This document shows positions 16,622 to 24,733 of a stretch of 64,000 bases of DNA, in pieces. The position numbers were made by a program, and so were the translations under genes. Each line of letters opens with the position of its first letter. The first letter of the stretch is position 1. Below the pieces are notes generated by a model. The model was not told where the DNA came from, searched no databases, and saw only the letters and a list, made by a program, of their open reading frames with translations. The DNA lies in the NCBI GenBank assembly GCA_021773075.1, contig JAJFKT010000026.1:62001-126000 (forward strand), given 5' to 3'. The DNA comes from Woeseiaceae bacterium. GTDB taxonomy: Bacteria; Pseudomonadota; Gammaproteobacteria; Steroidobacterales; Woeseiaceae.

Positions 16622-16662
16622 ACTTTGCTTTGGAAGAAGGCTCTTCCCAAGCGGTCAGTCAG

Positions 16663-17133
16663 CTACCTTTTCTTCCGACGGGTGGCCTTTTTCTTGGCTT
16701 TCCGCTTTGTAGCTTTCTTCTTGGTCTTACGCTTAGCAGTTTTCTTTTTCGCTTTGCGCTTTGTAGCCTTCTTCTTAGTCTTACGTTTAGCTACTTTCTT
16801 TTTAGCCTTTTTCTTGGCTTTCTTCTTGGTTTTGCGTTTAGCTACTTTCTTCTTCGCTTTCTTCTTAGCCTTTTTCTTGGCTACCTTTTTCTTCGCTTTC
16901 TTCTTAGTAGCTTTTTTCTTAGTCTTGCGTTTAGCTACTTTCTTCTTCGCCTTTTTCTTGGCGACTTTTTTCTTCGTCTTTCTCTTTGTTACTTTTTTCT
17001 TCGCCTTTTTCTTAGCGACTTTTCTCTTGGCGGCGCGTTTCTTAGGCGCTGCTTTTTTCTTTGCTGTTACTTTCCGCTTCTTCGCGACTTTTCGCTTCGA
17101 AGCTTTCTTACGAGTTTTCTTTTTGGTAGCCAT
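16663..17133 (-). CDS. Histone H1-like lysine-rich DNA-binding protein
   Basis: A 156-residue protein made almost wholly of Lys, Arg, Ala, Thr and Val (opening MATKKKTRKKASKRKVAKK), with repeated units of the type KKKVAKRKTKKKA and KKKAKKKVAKRK. It has no acidic residue and no globular domain. This composition is that of bacterial H1-like nucleoid proteins, which resemble the C-terminal tail of eukaryotic H1 and condense DNA. The underlying DNA is a string of near-direct repeats, so repeat number is likely to vary between strains. It has an AT-rich upstream region and its own terminator. Confidence 0.85.
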   Translation of the reverse strand: MATKKKTRKKASKRKVAKKRKVTAKKKAAPKKRAAKRKVAKKKAKKKVTKRKTKKKVAKKKAKKKVAKRKTKKKATKKKAKKKVAKKKAKKKAKKKVAKRKTKKKAKKKAKKKVAKRKTKKKATKRKAKKKTAKRKTKKKATKRKAKKKATRRKKR

Positions 17134-17414
17134 GCTTTTCTCCGTGTCGGGTACCCGCAGGTGAGTATATACAAGAAGGCAAAAAAAACCAGCAAGCTAC
17201 TGTTGTGCAACAGCTTCTGAAAAATCAATGTCCGACTGTTGCGAAATTGCTCGACAGAAAAAAACGCGATGCGAAGAATTAATCTTCAACGCAGCGCTCA
17301 GAAAATCACTCGATAGTTGCACAGCGAAAATGAGAAATGGAATTCCTGCGTTTGCGCGATGCAATGTATTCGGTGCGAAGTCAACAAACGTAAAAAAACA
17401 CGGAAAATACAGTG
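17134..17414. other. AT-rich gap without a recognisable gene
   Basis: Lies between the fau stop and the H1-like start, both on the minus strand. It is rich in A-runs and presumably holds the promoter of the H1-like gene, but no convincing -35/-10 pair, known RNA or conserved protein is seen. A possible 88-codon frame on the plus strand (17228-17494) looks accidental. Confidence 0.4.
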
Positions 17415-17969
17415 CTAATCCACCTCGCATAAAACCCGATAAAGTCGTATATCCCAAGTATTTGGCGATATTTCCTCGACTTTTTGGCAATTAAAGGCAA
17501 CGCCAGTGAGTTTCGGTTTCAACCAGGACGTTCTATGTCGAAGATGAGAAAAACATCGATCGTAGTAGCCACCGCCCATACCTATTCGGTGCCTATTGAT
17601 GTCAAACGCCACCGTCGGTGTAACAACTAATTGCAGTTGTCGTGGTGATATAAAGGCACCCGATTCAGGCTCCCAAATCCCCATTCGATTTCGCACGAGC
17701 GGCGTATTCGACCGAATTTCCCGAAACAACATTTTGCCGTTGTTGCGCGTAATGGGAACAAAAATGCGCTTATTTGCGCGCCAGGCGCGTTCAATGATGT
17801 TGCGCGTGTCTACTTCGTCCTGCATCGGCAAGTAGCAAGCAACGAGAGTAACGGCTCGAAAATCACGTGATGTGCATACCTTATTGCAGATCTTTTGCGA
17901 TGCGATAACACGTTCCTCGACCGTCATTTTACGGCGTGCGTGCAATGCTCTCGCGCGAAGTTTTTGCAT
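17415..17969 (-). CDS. fau: 5-formyltetrahydrofolate cyclo-ligase
   Basis: Fau (YgfA) converts 5-formyl-THF to 5,10-methenyl-THF with ATP. The 184-residue form starts MQKLRARALHARRKMTVEER and has ACYLPMQDEVDTRNIIERAW, the PTVAFDINRHRIGMGGGYYDR signature and a C-terminal LTGVAFNCQKVEEI. It is unusually rich in basic residues and the local base composition is AT-richer than its neighbours. It lies just downstream of 6S RNA, the standard ssrS-fau arrangement. A longer frame to 18113 covers the 6S RNA and is rejected. It is relevant to the glycine cleavage genes at 29-34 kb. Confidence 0.92.
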   Translation of the reverse strand: MQKLRARALHARRKMTVEERVIASQKICNKVCTSRDFRAVTLVACYLPMQDEVDTRNIIERAWRANKRIFVPITRNNGKMLFREIRSNTPLVRNRMGIWEPESGAFISPRQLQLVVTPTVAFDINRHRIGMGGGYYDRCFSHLRHRTSWLKPKLTGVAFNCQKVEEISPNTWDIRLYRVLCEVD

Positions 17970-18000
17970 CAGGTTTTTTCTTTTCGAAGTCAAAATGAAG

Positions 18001-18193
18001 GAGGCGCCTCCCGCCTGTGCCGTTACAAACCTTCGCTCTCGAACCGGAGCTAAAGGTGGGGTCAACCGTGATTGCAACAGGCTAACCGTCGAAACGGTTT
18101 TGCACACATGCAATCGACAGGCAGCGACCCCGAGATGGATATTTAGGGTCGGGAGGATCCAGGTCGGTATCGAACACCGCAGGAGACGCCAAA
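18001..18193 (-). ncRNA. ssrS: 6S RNA
   Basis: The zapA-fau gap on the minus strand folds as expected for 6S RNA, which binds sigma-70 RNA polymerase by mimicking an open promoter. The 5' part GGCGTCTCCTGCGGTGTTCG (from about 18190) pairs with the 3' part ending GGGAGGCGCC (18012-18003), the closing stem. CTGCGGTGTTCG near the 5' end and TTTGTAACGGCACAGGCGGG near the 3' end resemble gammaproteobacterial 6S RNAs. Length (~190) and position next to fau agree. Ends are approximate. Confidence 0.82.
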
Positions 18194-18195
18194 CT

Positions 18196-18224
18196 AATTT
18201 TCTCTTGTCGTGGACTCGTGTCGA
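18196..18224 (-). promoter_or_regulatory. Possible promoter of 6S RNA
   Basis: On the minus strand TCGACA (18224-18219) is followed after 17 bases by AAAATT (18201-18196), placing initiation close to the 6S 5' end. The -35 is five of six to consensus but the -10 is poor. It begins immediately after the zapA stop codon. Confidence 0.4.
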
Positions 18225-18539
18225 CTAAAGATCGAGCTGCTGTGTGTCACTCAAAACGTGGTCGACCCGGTCCGATATAATTTTCAAGCGGTCACTAATG
18301 CCGCCTTCGAGTTCCTGATCACGTGCATTCGCATTGATCAGATCATTGGCCATGTTCAGTGCCGCCATAACAGCGATGCGGTCAAGGCCAACAATTCGGC
18401 CGCTGTCTCGAATCTCGCGCATTTTCGTATTCAATATCTCGGCAGAGTCGAGCAAATTCGTCCGCTCTTCGGCGGGGCAGGCTACCTGGTATTCCTTGTC
18501 CAGAATGCGGACGCTTACCTGGGCGGTTTGATCGGTCAT
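18225..18539 (-). CDS. zapA: Cell division protein ZapA
   Basis: ZapA bundles FtsZ filaments. The 104-residue protein starts MTDQTAQVSVRILDKEYQVACPAEERTNLLDSAEILNTKMREIRDSG, the conserved N-terminal head, followed by the RIAVMAALNMANDLI helix and a coiled-coil tail. It is 23 bases downstream of the coiled-coil gene and directly upstream of 6S RNA, the usual order. Confidence 0.93.
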   Translation of the reverse strand: MTDQTAQVSVRILDKEYQVACPAEERTNLLDSAEILNTKMREIRDSGRIVGLDRIAVMAALNMANDLINANARDQELEGGISDRLKIISDRVDHVLSDTQQLDL

Positions 18540-18562
18540 TCAGCGTACTCCGTGCGCAAGAT

Positions 18563-18793
18563 TCATGAGCCTTGCTCCATTGCTTTCAATCTGCCGATCA
18601 TGGCTTCAACACGTGCTCGTACCTGCTCATTTTTTTGTAGCAGGTTGGCGCGTTCCGACGTCAGGACATCCTGTCGTTGTTTCAGCGATCGGTTTTCGTC
18701 CTGCAACTGGTCACAGACGCGCACAAGTGCGTCGACGCGTTTCTCCAGTCGCTTGAGTTCGTGTTCAAAAGTTGAATTGATGTTGTCGGTCAT
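18563..18793 (-). CDS. Coiled-coil protein of the TIGR02449 (ZapB-like) type
   Basis: A 76-residue protein starting MTDNINSTFEHELKRLEKRVDAL and running as one long heptad-patterned coiled coil (LVRVCDQLQDENRSLKQRQDVLTSERANLL..). This matches small proteins annotated as TIGR02449 or ZapB-like that precede zapA in many gammaproteobacteria. A role with ZapA at the division ring is inferred from position and fold only. A start at 18886 would reach into the divergent promoter region. Confidence 0.8.
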   Translation of the reverse strand: MTDNINSTFEHELKRLEKRVDALVRVCDQLQDENRSLKQRQDVLTSERANLLQKNEQVRARVEAMIGRLKAMEQGS

Positions 18794-18921
18794 AGTGAGA
18801 ATATAGTCAGGCCTCCTACGAGAAGCAATCGCCACTTGAATAAAGGGCACGTCAGCGTGGCCTGCGGGAGCGGTCCGTGGGATCATAAGAGATTGTTGGA
18901 ATTGATAAGGTTGGCATCCGG

Positions 18922-19491
18922 ATGGATGAAAAAGTCGAATTCGACGTACTGGATGAATCGCTCAAACGCTGCGGCTCAAACTGGGACGCTGCGCAAACTC
19001 ACGGCCTTTTGACGGGTCGATTGGCGATCGCAGGAGTGCCTGCAGGTCCGGATTGGTTGCTGCAGGTACTTGACGGCGTTGACGAGAATAATGCGCTGCG
19101 CGCCGAGTGCCAAGAGCTACTGGACACGCTCTACCAGTCGACTTTTTGGCAGCTATCCGAGCGCCTGTCTGAATTCGAGCTACTGTTGCCGAATGACGAC
19201 GACGATGTGGGCGTTCGCACCGAGGCTTTAGGCCACTGGAGCGAAGGTTTTCTCCACGGCCTGGTATCGGCCAAACACAGCGACGAGTTGAAGAAGCGAT
19301 TGGGGTCAGAGCCGCTTTCGGACATCATTAAAGACATCTTGCAAATCACGCGTGCGGGACTGGACGGCGACTCGGACGAGGACGAAAATGACAGCGCATA
19401 CTTTCAGCTGGTCGAGTATCTGCGGGTCGCGGCACAGCTGTGCTACGAAGAACTGGCCGACATCAGGAATCCCAAGAGCGAGACCAAATGA
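18922..19491 (+). CDS. ygfB: UPF0149 family protein YgfB
   Basis: A 189-residue UPF0149/YgfB protein with the typical GSNWDAAQTHGLLTGRLA motif near the N terminus and ALGHWSEGFLHGL in the middle. YgfB homologues are acidic cytoplasmic proteins; in Pseudomonas aeruginosa YgfB modulates AmpC expression. Its stop overlaps the pepP start (ATGA), indicating translational coupling in the ygfB-pepP-ubiH-ubiI operon. Confidence 0.92.
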   Translation: MDEKVEFDVLDESLKRCGSNWDAAQTHGLLTGRLAIAGVPAGPDWLLQVLDGVDENNALRAECQELLDTLYQSTFWQLSERLSEFELLLPNDDDDVGVRTEALGHWSEGFLHGLVSAKHSDELKKRLGSEPLSDIIKDILQITRAGLDGDSDEDENDSAYFQLVEYLRVAAQLCYEELADIRNPKSETK

Positions 19492-20792
19492 ACAGCAAGG
19501 AATTCGAAAAACGCCGTCGACAGCTCATGCGAATGGTCGGTCCCGGCGGAATCGTGATATTGCCGTCAGCGCCTGTTAGAACACGTAGTCGAGACGTCGA
19601 GTATCGTTTCCGCCAGGACAGCGATTTTTACTACATGACAGGATTCGCGGAGCCCGAGGCTGTCGCCGTTCTGGCACCAGGGCGAGACAACGGTGAATAC
19701 CTGTTGTTTTGTCGTGAGAAAGATCGCAAGCGAGAGCAATGGGATGGGTTTCGCGCAGGCCAGGCAGGCGCAATAGAACAATTCGGCGCCGACGACGCGT
19801 TTCCGATTGATGACCTTGACGACATACTGCCAGGCATTATGGAGTCCTGCGACCGCGTGTATTACACCATGGGTATGTACGCTGAGTTCGATGCGCGCAT
19901 GGCTGAGTGGGTAAATACCCTGCGTTCACGCATGAACCGAGGCGTGCATTCTCCACATGAATTCGTGGCGCTTGATCACCTTTTACACGACATGCGCTTA
20001 TACAAAAGTCGTGGTGAGGTATCGGCGATGCGCAAGTCAGCCAAGGTCGCTGTCGAGGCACACAAACGCGCAATGCGAGTCACTGAACCCGGCATGCACG
20101 AGTACGAGGTTGAAGCCGAGTTTCGGCACGAATTCAGACAAAACGACGCCTGGGCTTCCTATAACCCAATCGTAGGTGGTGGTGCCAACGGCTACATCCT
20201 GCATTACGTTGAGAATGCTTCAATCCTGAAGGACGGTGACTTGTTGCTGATCGATGCCGGTTGTGAGTTGGACTATTACGCGTCTGATATCACGAGAACG
20301 TTTCCGGTAAATGGTCGATTCAGTCCGGAACAGCGGGCCGTTTACGAGATCGTTCTCGAAGCGCAATTTGCCGCGATCGAAAAAACGCAGGTCGGCAATC
20401 ACTGGAACGAGCCACACGATGCCGCCGTAAAAGTCATAACCAGGGGTCTCAAGAAGTTGGGTTTGCTGGAGGGCTCAGTGCCGAGATTAATTAAGGACGG
20501 GGCTTATCAGCAGTACTACATGCATCGCACCGGGCACTGGATCGGGATGGATGTACACGACGTTGGCGATTATAAGGTTGGCGATGAGTGGCGCATGCTC
20601 GAGCCGGGTATGGTCACGACCGTCGAGCCGGGCATCTACATAAACAATAGTCGCAAAGTACCGAAGCAATTCCGCAATATCAGTATTCGTATCGAAGATG
20701 ACGTCGTCGTCTCGACGAAGGGACCAGATGTACTTAGCAAAGGTCTGGCTAAAGATCCCGACGATATTGAGGCTTTGATGAACCGCGCATGA
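19488..20792 (+). CDS. pepP: Xaa-Pro aminopeptidase P
   Basis: A manganese enzyme removing an N-terminal residue before proline. The 434-residue protein begins MNSKEFEKRRRQLMRMVGPGGIVILPSAP, has the non-catalytic N domain (FRQDSDFYYMTGFAEPEA) and the pita-bread domain with metal ligands in IDAGCELDYYASDITRTF, MHRTGHWIGMDVHD, TTVEPGIYI and SIRIEDDVVV. Start codon overlaps the ygfB stop and stop codon overlaps the ubiH start, four bases each. Confidence 0.95.
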   Translation: MNSKEFEKRRRQLMRMVGPGGIVILPSAPVRTRSRDVEYRFRQDSDFYYMTGFAEPEAVAVLAPGRDNGEYLLFCREKDRKREQWDGFRAGQAGAIEQFGADDAFPIDDLDDILPGIMESCDRVYYTMGMYAEFDARMAEWVNTLRSRMNRGVHSPHEFVALDHLLHDMRLYKSRGEVSAMRKSAKVAVEAHKRAMRVTEPGMHEYEVEAEFRHEFRQNDAWASYNPIVGGGANGYILHYVENASILKDGDLLLIDAGCELDYYASDITRTFPVNGRFSPEQRAVYEIVLEAQFAAIEKTQVGNHWNEPHDAAVKVITRGLKKLGLLEGSVPRLIKDGAYQQYYMHRTGHWIGMDVHDVGDYKVGDEWRMLEPGMVTTVEPGIYINNSRKVPKQFRNISIRIEDDVVVSTKGPDVLSKGLAKDPDDIEALMNRA

Positions 20793-22045
20793 GTTGCGAA
20801 AAAAGCAATTACGACATTGTCATCGCTGGAGGCGGGATGATAGGTACGAGCCTCGCGCTGGCATTGTCGCCGCTCGGACTTCGCATCGCCGTCGTCGAAG
20901 CGATCGCTCGCAAAGACGATCAGCAGCCGAGCTTTGATGATCGTTCAACAGCATTGTCACGCAGTACGCAGCGCATGTTCGAGGCGATGGGTCTATGGGG
21001 AGACGTGGTCGCAGCTGCGACACCCATAACAAGTATTCACGTTTCCGATAAAGGGCGTTTCGGTTTTTCGCACATCGACGCTGAGGAACAGGGTGTAGAG
21101 GCGCTCGGATACGTTGTTATCAATCGGGTGTTGGGGCAGGTGCTGCAATCCCGGCTCGCGAATACAGAGTCTGTCGACTTTTATTGCCCCGCGCGCATCG
21201 AAGCAATTGAATTAGGTCCAACGCAGGCTTCAGCGACACTTAGCTCCAATTCAGGAGAACAAACTCTGACCTGCAAGCTGCTCGTGGCAGCAGACGGTGC
21301 AAATTCTGCGGTTCGCGAGATGATGGGTATCTCGGCGCAAAAACAGGAATACGGACAACGAGCGGTCATTGGCAATTTGCTCCCGGAAAAGAACTTGGAC
21401 GATCGAGCTTTCGAACGATTTACCGCACAGGGGCCGTTGGCTATTTTGCCGATTGCTGACAACCGCGCTGGATTTGTCTGGACTGTTGCAGAACACGATG
21501 CCGATCGGGTAATCGGACTAGATGACGATGACTTTCTTGCCGAAATACAGGAACAGTTTGGCCACAGGCTCGGCAAATTCTCGCGCGTTGGTGCACGCGC
21601 TTGTTATCCCCTGGTGCTTAGCAAGGTGTTGCGTCTCACAGCGACGCGCAGCGTGCTGATCGGGAACGCCGCGCACGGCTTGCACCCGGTTTCTGCGCAG
21701 GGCTTCAATCTCGGGATGCGCGATGTTGCTGCCCTCTGCGACTGCATCGCCGATTGTTCCGACAAGGGTTGCGAAAAGGGGTCTGACCCCCTTTCAGAGA
21801 TCGGGATCGGTGAGCTGCTTGAACGCTATGCAAGGTGGCGCAAAGCGGACCAAAAGAAGCTGGTCCACTTCACCGACAACCTTGTTCGCCTTTTCGGCAG
21901 CTCACGTCCGGGCATCCGGACGCTGCGAAATATCGGAATGATCGGTTTCGATCTTATCCCCGGCGTTCGCTCGCTTTTCGCGAAACATACGATGGGTCTC
22001 GCGGGTGATTTGCCGCGACTGTCCCGCGGTGTACCCATTCGATGA
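20789..22045 (+). CDS. ubiH: 2-octaprenyl-6-methoxyphenol hydroxylase UbiH
   Basis: An FAD-dependent monooxygenase of aerobic ubiquinone synthesis, 418 residues. The N-terminal dinucleotide fold is DIVIAGGGMIGTSLALAL; the second FAD motif reads LIGNAAHGLHPVSAQGFNLGMRD, with the Asn typical of UbiH rather than the Asp of UbiI. A short Cys/Gly/Ser insertion (CSDKGCEKGSDPLSE, residues ~324-338) replaces the usual variable loop and is encoded by a palindromic repeat at 21775-21794. ATGA overlaps join it to pepP and the next gene. Confidence 0.94.
   Translation: MSCEKSNYDIVIAGGGMIGTSLALALSPLGLRIAVVEAIARKDDQQPSFDDRSTALSRSTQRMFEAMGLWGDVVAAATPITSIHVSDKGRFGFSHIDAEEQGVEALGYVVINRVLGQVLQSRLANTESVDFYCPARIEAIELGPTQASATLSSNSGEQTLTCKLLVAADGANSAVREMMGISAQKQEYGQRAVIGNLLPEKNLDDRAFERFTAQGPLAILPIADNRAGFVWTVAEHDADRVIGLDDDDFLAEIQEQFGHRLGKFSRVGARACYPLVLSKVLRLTATRSVLIGNAAHGLHPVSAQGFNLGMRDVAALCDCIADCSDKGCEKGSDPLSEIGIGELLERYARWRKADQKKLVHFTDNLVRLFGSSRPGIRTLRNIGMIGFDLIPGVRSLFAKHTMGLAGDLPRLSRGVPIR
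21775..21794. repeat. Palindromic repeat inside ubiH
   Basis: AAAGGGGTC (21775-21783), T, GACCCCCTTT (21785-21794): a near-perfect palindrome within the coding sequence, keeping frame and encoding EKGSDPL. The core GGGGTC-N-GACCCC resembles dispersed elements seen in many proteobacteria. Confidence 0.7.
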
Positions 22046-23196
22046 AGAATCAATTCAACATCGTAATTGTCGGTGGCGGCATTACGGGTCTAACGCTCGC
22101 TGCATTACTCGCAACTGGCCGGCATGCGGAGGCACTCAATATTTCAGTTGTTGACGCCGCAGAACGACCCCGGTTTTCGCTTGCGGATGATGTATCGCTG
22201 CGCGTCTCGGCGATTGCGAACGGATCCGCCGAGTTGCTTGGATCCGTAGGCGCTTGGGAGCAAATAGCGGGAGCCCGGGTTTCTCCGTACGACTACATGC
22301 GGGTTTGGGATGAGCATGAAGCGCCAGAAAGTGGCGCGGCCTTGCATTTTGGCGCGGCTGAATTTGCAGTTCCACAGCTTGGTTTTATTACTGAAAATGT
22401 GCTTATTCAGGACGCTTTATTGGAGTGCCTCGATGCAACAGATGTCAGCTTGCAATTCGATACTCGTATCGATGCGCTGCCCGACGCCGATCTGGTTGTG
22501 GCCGCAGACGGCGCACGATCGTTCGTACGCGAACTAGCCGGCATTGAGACTAAACTCTGGCCCTATAAACAGACTGCCGTTGTCACGCATCTGCAGGCGG
22601 AACGGGCGCACAATGCAACGGCATGGCAACGCTTCCTCAGAAATGGACCGCTCGGAATGTTACCGCTGACAGATGGGCGAATTTCTGTTGTGTGGTCGAC
22701 GACGCCAGATGAGGCGCAGGCAGCGCTGGCTGCCACAGACGGGGATCTGGGTCGCATGCTAACCGCAGCGTCGGCGAGTGTTCTTGGAAAGTTAACGGTG
22801 GACGGACCGAAAGGCGCGTTTCCGCTTTGTGCTCAGCACTCGCAAAACTATGTATTGCCGGGCCTCGCCCTGATCGGTGACGCAGCGCACGCCATACATC
22901 CATTGGCTGGGCAGGGCGCTAATTTGGGACTGCAGGATTCAGCGGAGCTAGCTCGTGTCATCGGCACCGCTATTGATGACGGCTTACACCCGGGCGATCG
23001 ACTCGTTTTGCGGCGCTACGAGCGCGCGCGCAAGGGCGCCAATTTGACAATGTTGCATTTCATGACTGGCCTCAATCGCCTGTTTACGACAGACTCACGG
23101 CTGCTAGGGGAAATAAGATCGGCCGGCATGCGCTTGTTTAACCGCAGCGGACCGATCCGGGAACGCGCCGTTAAGGTTGCGTTGGGCGTCAACTAG
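22042..23196 (+). CDS. ubiI: UbiI/UbiF-type ubiquinone hydroxylase
   Basis: A 384-residue FAD monooxygenase of the UbiH/UbiF/UbiI group, with NIVIVGGGITGLTLAALL at the N terminus and LIGDAAHAIHPLAGQGANLGLQD for the second FAD site, here with the Asp. Its position after pepP-ubiH is that of E. coli ubiI (visC), which hydroxylates C5. UbiF or UbiM identity cannot be excluded from sequence alone. It overlaps the ubiH stop by four bases. Confidence 0.9.
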   Translation: MKNQFNIVIVGGGITGLTLAALLATGRHAEALNISVVDAAERPRFSLADDVSLRVSAIANGSAELLGSVGAWEQIAGARVSPYDYMRVWDEHEAPESGAALHFGAAEFAVPQLGFITENVLIQDALLECLDATDVSLQFDTRIDALPDADLVVAADGARSFVRELAGIETKLWPYKQTAVVTHLQAERAHNATAWQRFLRNGPLGMLPLTDGRISVVWSTTPDEAQAALAATDGDLGRMLTAASASVLGKLTVDGPKGAFPLCAQHSQNYVLPGLALIGDAAHAIHPLAGQGANLGLQDSAELARVIGTAIDDGLHPGDRLVLRRYERARKGANLTMLHFMTGLNRLFTTDSRLLGEIRSAGMRLFNRSGPIRERAVKVALGVN

Positions 23197-23212
23197 CCCA
23201 AACGGGGGAACA

Positions 23213-24733
23213 ATGAAGCAGCGGTATGTTTACGTGTTGTCAGCATTGCTGACGGTCATTGGGCTATCTGTCTTCTTCTATAAGTGGCAGGTGCTGGGCT
23301 TCCCTGTGACAGAGGACCTGGAAAAGCCGGTCTGGACCATCGAGTCTGCAATCAGCTTCGAGAGCGGGCCGGGTTCTATCAAGGTGCAGCTGAACGTGCC
23401 TTCACTGACACCGGGTTTTCGCACACTTCATGAAAACTCGGTTTCGCGCGGCTACGGCTTCAGTACAAATTTCGGTGGTGGCGGCCGAGAAGCACAATGG
23501 GCGATTCGGCGGGCTGATGGTGAGCAGACGATTTACTATCGAATATCCGTTGTCGAAGACAGTAGCGTTGACGAATCCGACACGACACCGCCATTTCCGC
23601 CGACGCCGACCATCATCGAGCCGATGCGAACCGCGGTCGACGTTCTCGTCGGTGAGGTTCGTGATCACTCCGCTGATACCGCGTCTTTCACGACCGAATT
23701 GCTGACACGAATGAACGACCCGTCGTCAGACTCCAACGTCGAATTACTGTTAGGCGAAGTATCGTCCAAGGCTGATTTCGTTGACGTCATAACGAGACTA
23801 CTGGCGAGCGCTCGAATTCCGTCGCGGATGGTGCACGGATTTCCGCTGGCTGGCAGGCAGAAGAATGCCGAACTGGTTTCCTGGCTTGAGGTTCACGATG
23901 GTGAACGCTGGTTGTACTTTAATCCGGCAACCGGTGAGGAAAGCCTGCCCGAACGTTTTCTGGTCTGGTGGCGAGGTAATGAACCGCTGGTCAATGTTGA
24001 AGGTGGTAGCAACGTTCAGGTCGATTTCGCCGTACAGGAGGATCATCTTGACGCGGTAGCGATCGCCGAAAAACAAGCGGCGCAAGCGGGTGTCAGCGCC
24101 GTCGATTTTTCCTTGTACAGTCTGCCGATTCAAACTCAGGCGGTGTACAGCGTCTTGTTGATGATCCCGATCGGCGCGTTGATCATGGTCATCATGCGCA
24201 ACATTGTCGGCATCGACGCGTTTGGAACGTTTATGCCCGTTCTGATTGCATTGGCGTTCCGCGAGACGAAACTTCTTTGGGGCGTGATCCTATTTTCCTT
24301 ACTCGTAACCTTGGGACTTACAATCCGATTCCTATTGGACCGACTACGGCTGTTATTGGTGCCGAGGCTCAGTGCCGTCCTGATTGTCGTGGTCATTTTG
24401 ATGCTGTTCATCAGCATGACGTCGCACCGCATGGGCCTGGAAATGGGCCTGTCGGTCGCGTTGTTCCCAATGGTTATTATTGCGATGACAATTGAAAGAA
24501 TGTCTGTCGTATGGGAAGAGCGTGGCGCTGCAGATTCGATTCGCGCCGGGCTTGGTAGTCTGGTTGTTGCCGTTGCTGCATACATTTTCATGGGCATGGC
24601 CTGGCTCGAACACCTGATCTTTACTTTCCCCGAACTGCTGTTAGTCATTCTCGCGATCGTATTGATGGCGGGTCGCTACACAGGATATCGATTGACCGAG
24701 CTCAGGCGCTTCAAAGAGCTCGCAAAAGACTGA
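23213..24733 (+). CDS. Inactive transglutaminase-like protein fused to membrane domain (RloB-type)
   Basis: A 506-residue protein starting MKQRYVYVLSALLTVIGLSVFFYKW after GGGGGAA. One N-terminal span is followed by a periplasmic domain (~30-310) with a transglutaminase-like core in which the cysteine is absent (SSKADFVDVITRLLASARIPSRMVHGF), then six or seven membrane spans (~315-490). This is the family annotated as inactive transglutaminase with 7TM domain, typically paired with an ATP-grasp protein and a retropepsin-like protease; in Pseudomonas these are the rlo genes. The stop overlaps the next start (TGATG). Confidence 0.85.
   Translation: MKQRYVYVLSALLTVIGLSVFFYKWQVLGFPVTEDLEKPVWTIESAISFESGPGSIKVQLNVPSLTPGFRTLHENSVSRGYGFSTNFGGGGREAQWAIRRADGEQTIYYRISVVEDSSVDESDTTPPFPPTPTIIEPMRTAVDVLVGEVRDHSADTASFTTELLTRMNDPSSDSNVELLLGEVSSKADFVDVITRLLASARIPSRMVHGFPLAGRQKNAELVSWLEVHDGERWLYFNPATGEESLPERFLVWWRGNEPLVNVEGGSNVQVDFAVQEDHLDAVAIAEKQAAQAGVSAVDFSLYSLPIQTQAVYSVLLMIPIGALIMVIMRNIVGIDAFGTFMPVLIALAFRETKLLWGVILFSLLVTLGLTIRFLLDRLRLLLVPRLSAVLIVVVILMLFISMTSHRMGLEMGLSVALFPMVIIAMTIERMSVVWEERGAADSIRAGLGSLVVAVAAYIFMGMAWLEHLIFTFPELLLVILAIVLMAGRYTGYRLTELRRFKELAKD

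Noticed and set aside
16591..17220. Long Phe/Leu-rich plus-strand frames resembling a membrane protein
   Set aside because: They are the complement of Lys codons in the H1-like gene; the apparent hydrophobic repeats follow from AAG/AAA read backwards.
17228..17494. Possible 88-codon plus-strand gene between the H1-like gene and fau
   Set aside because: Overlaps the end of fau, has no ribosome site and no family resemblance.
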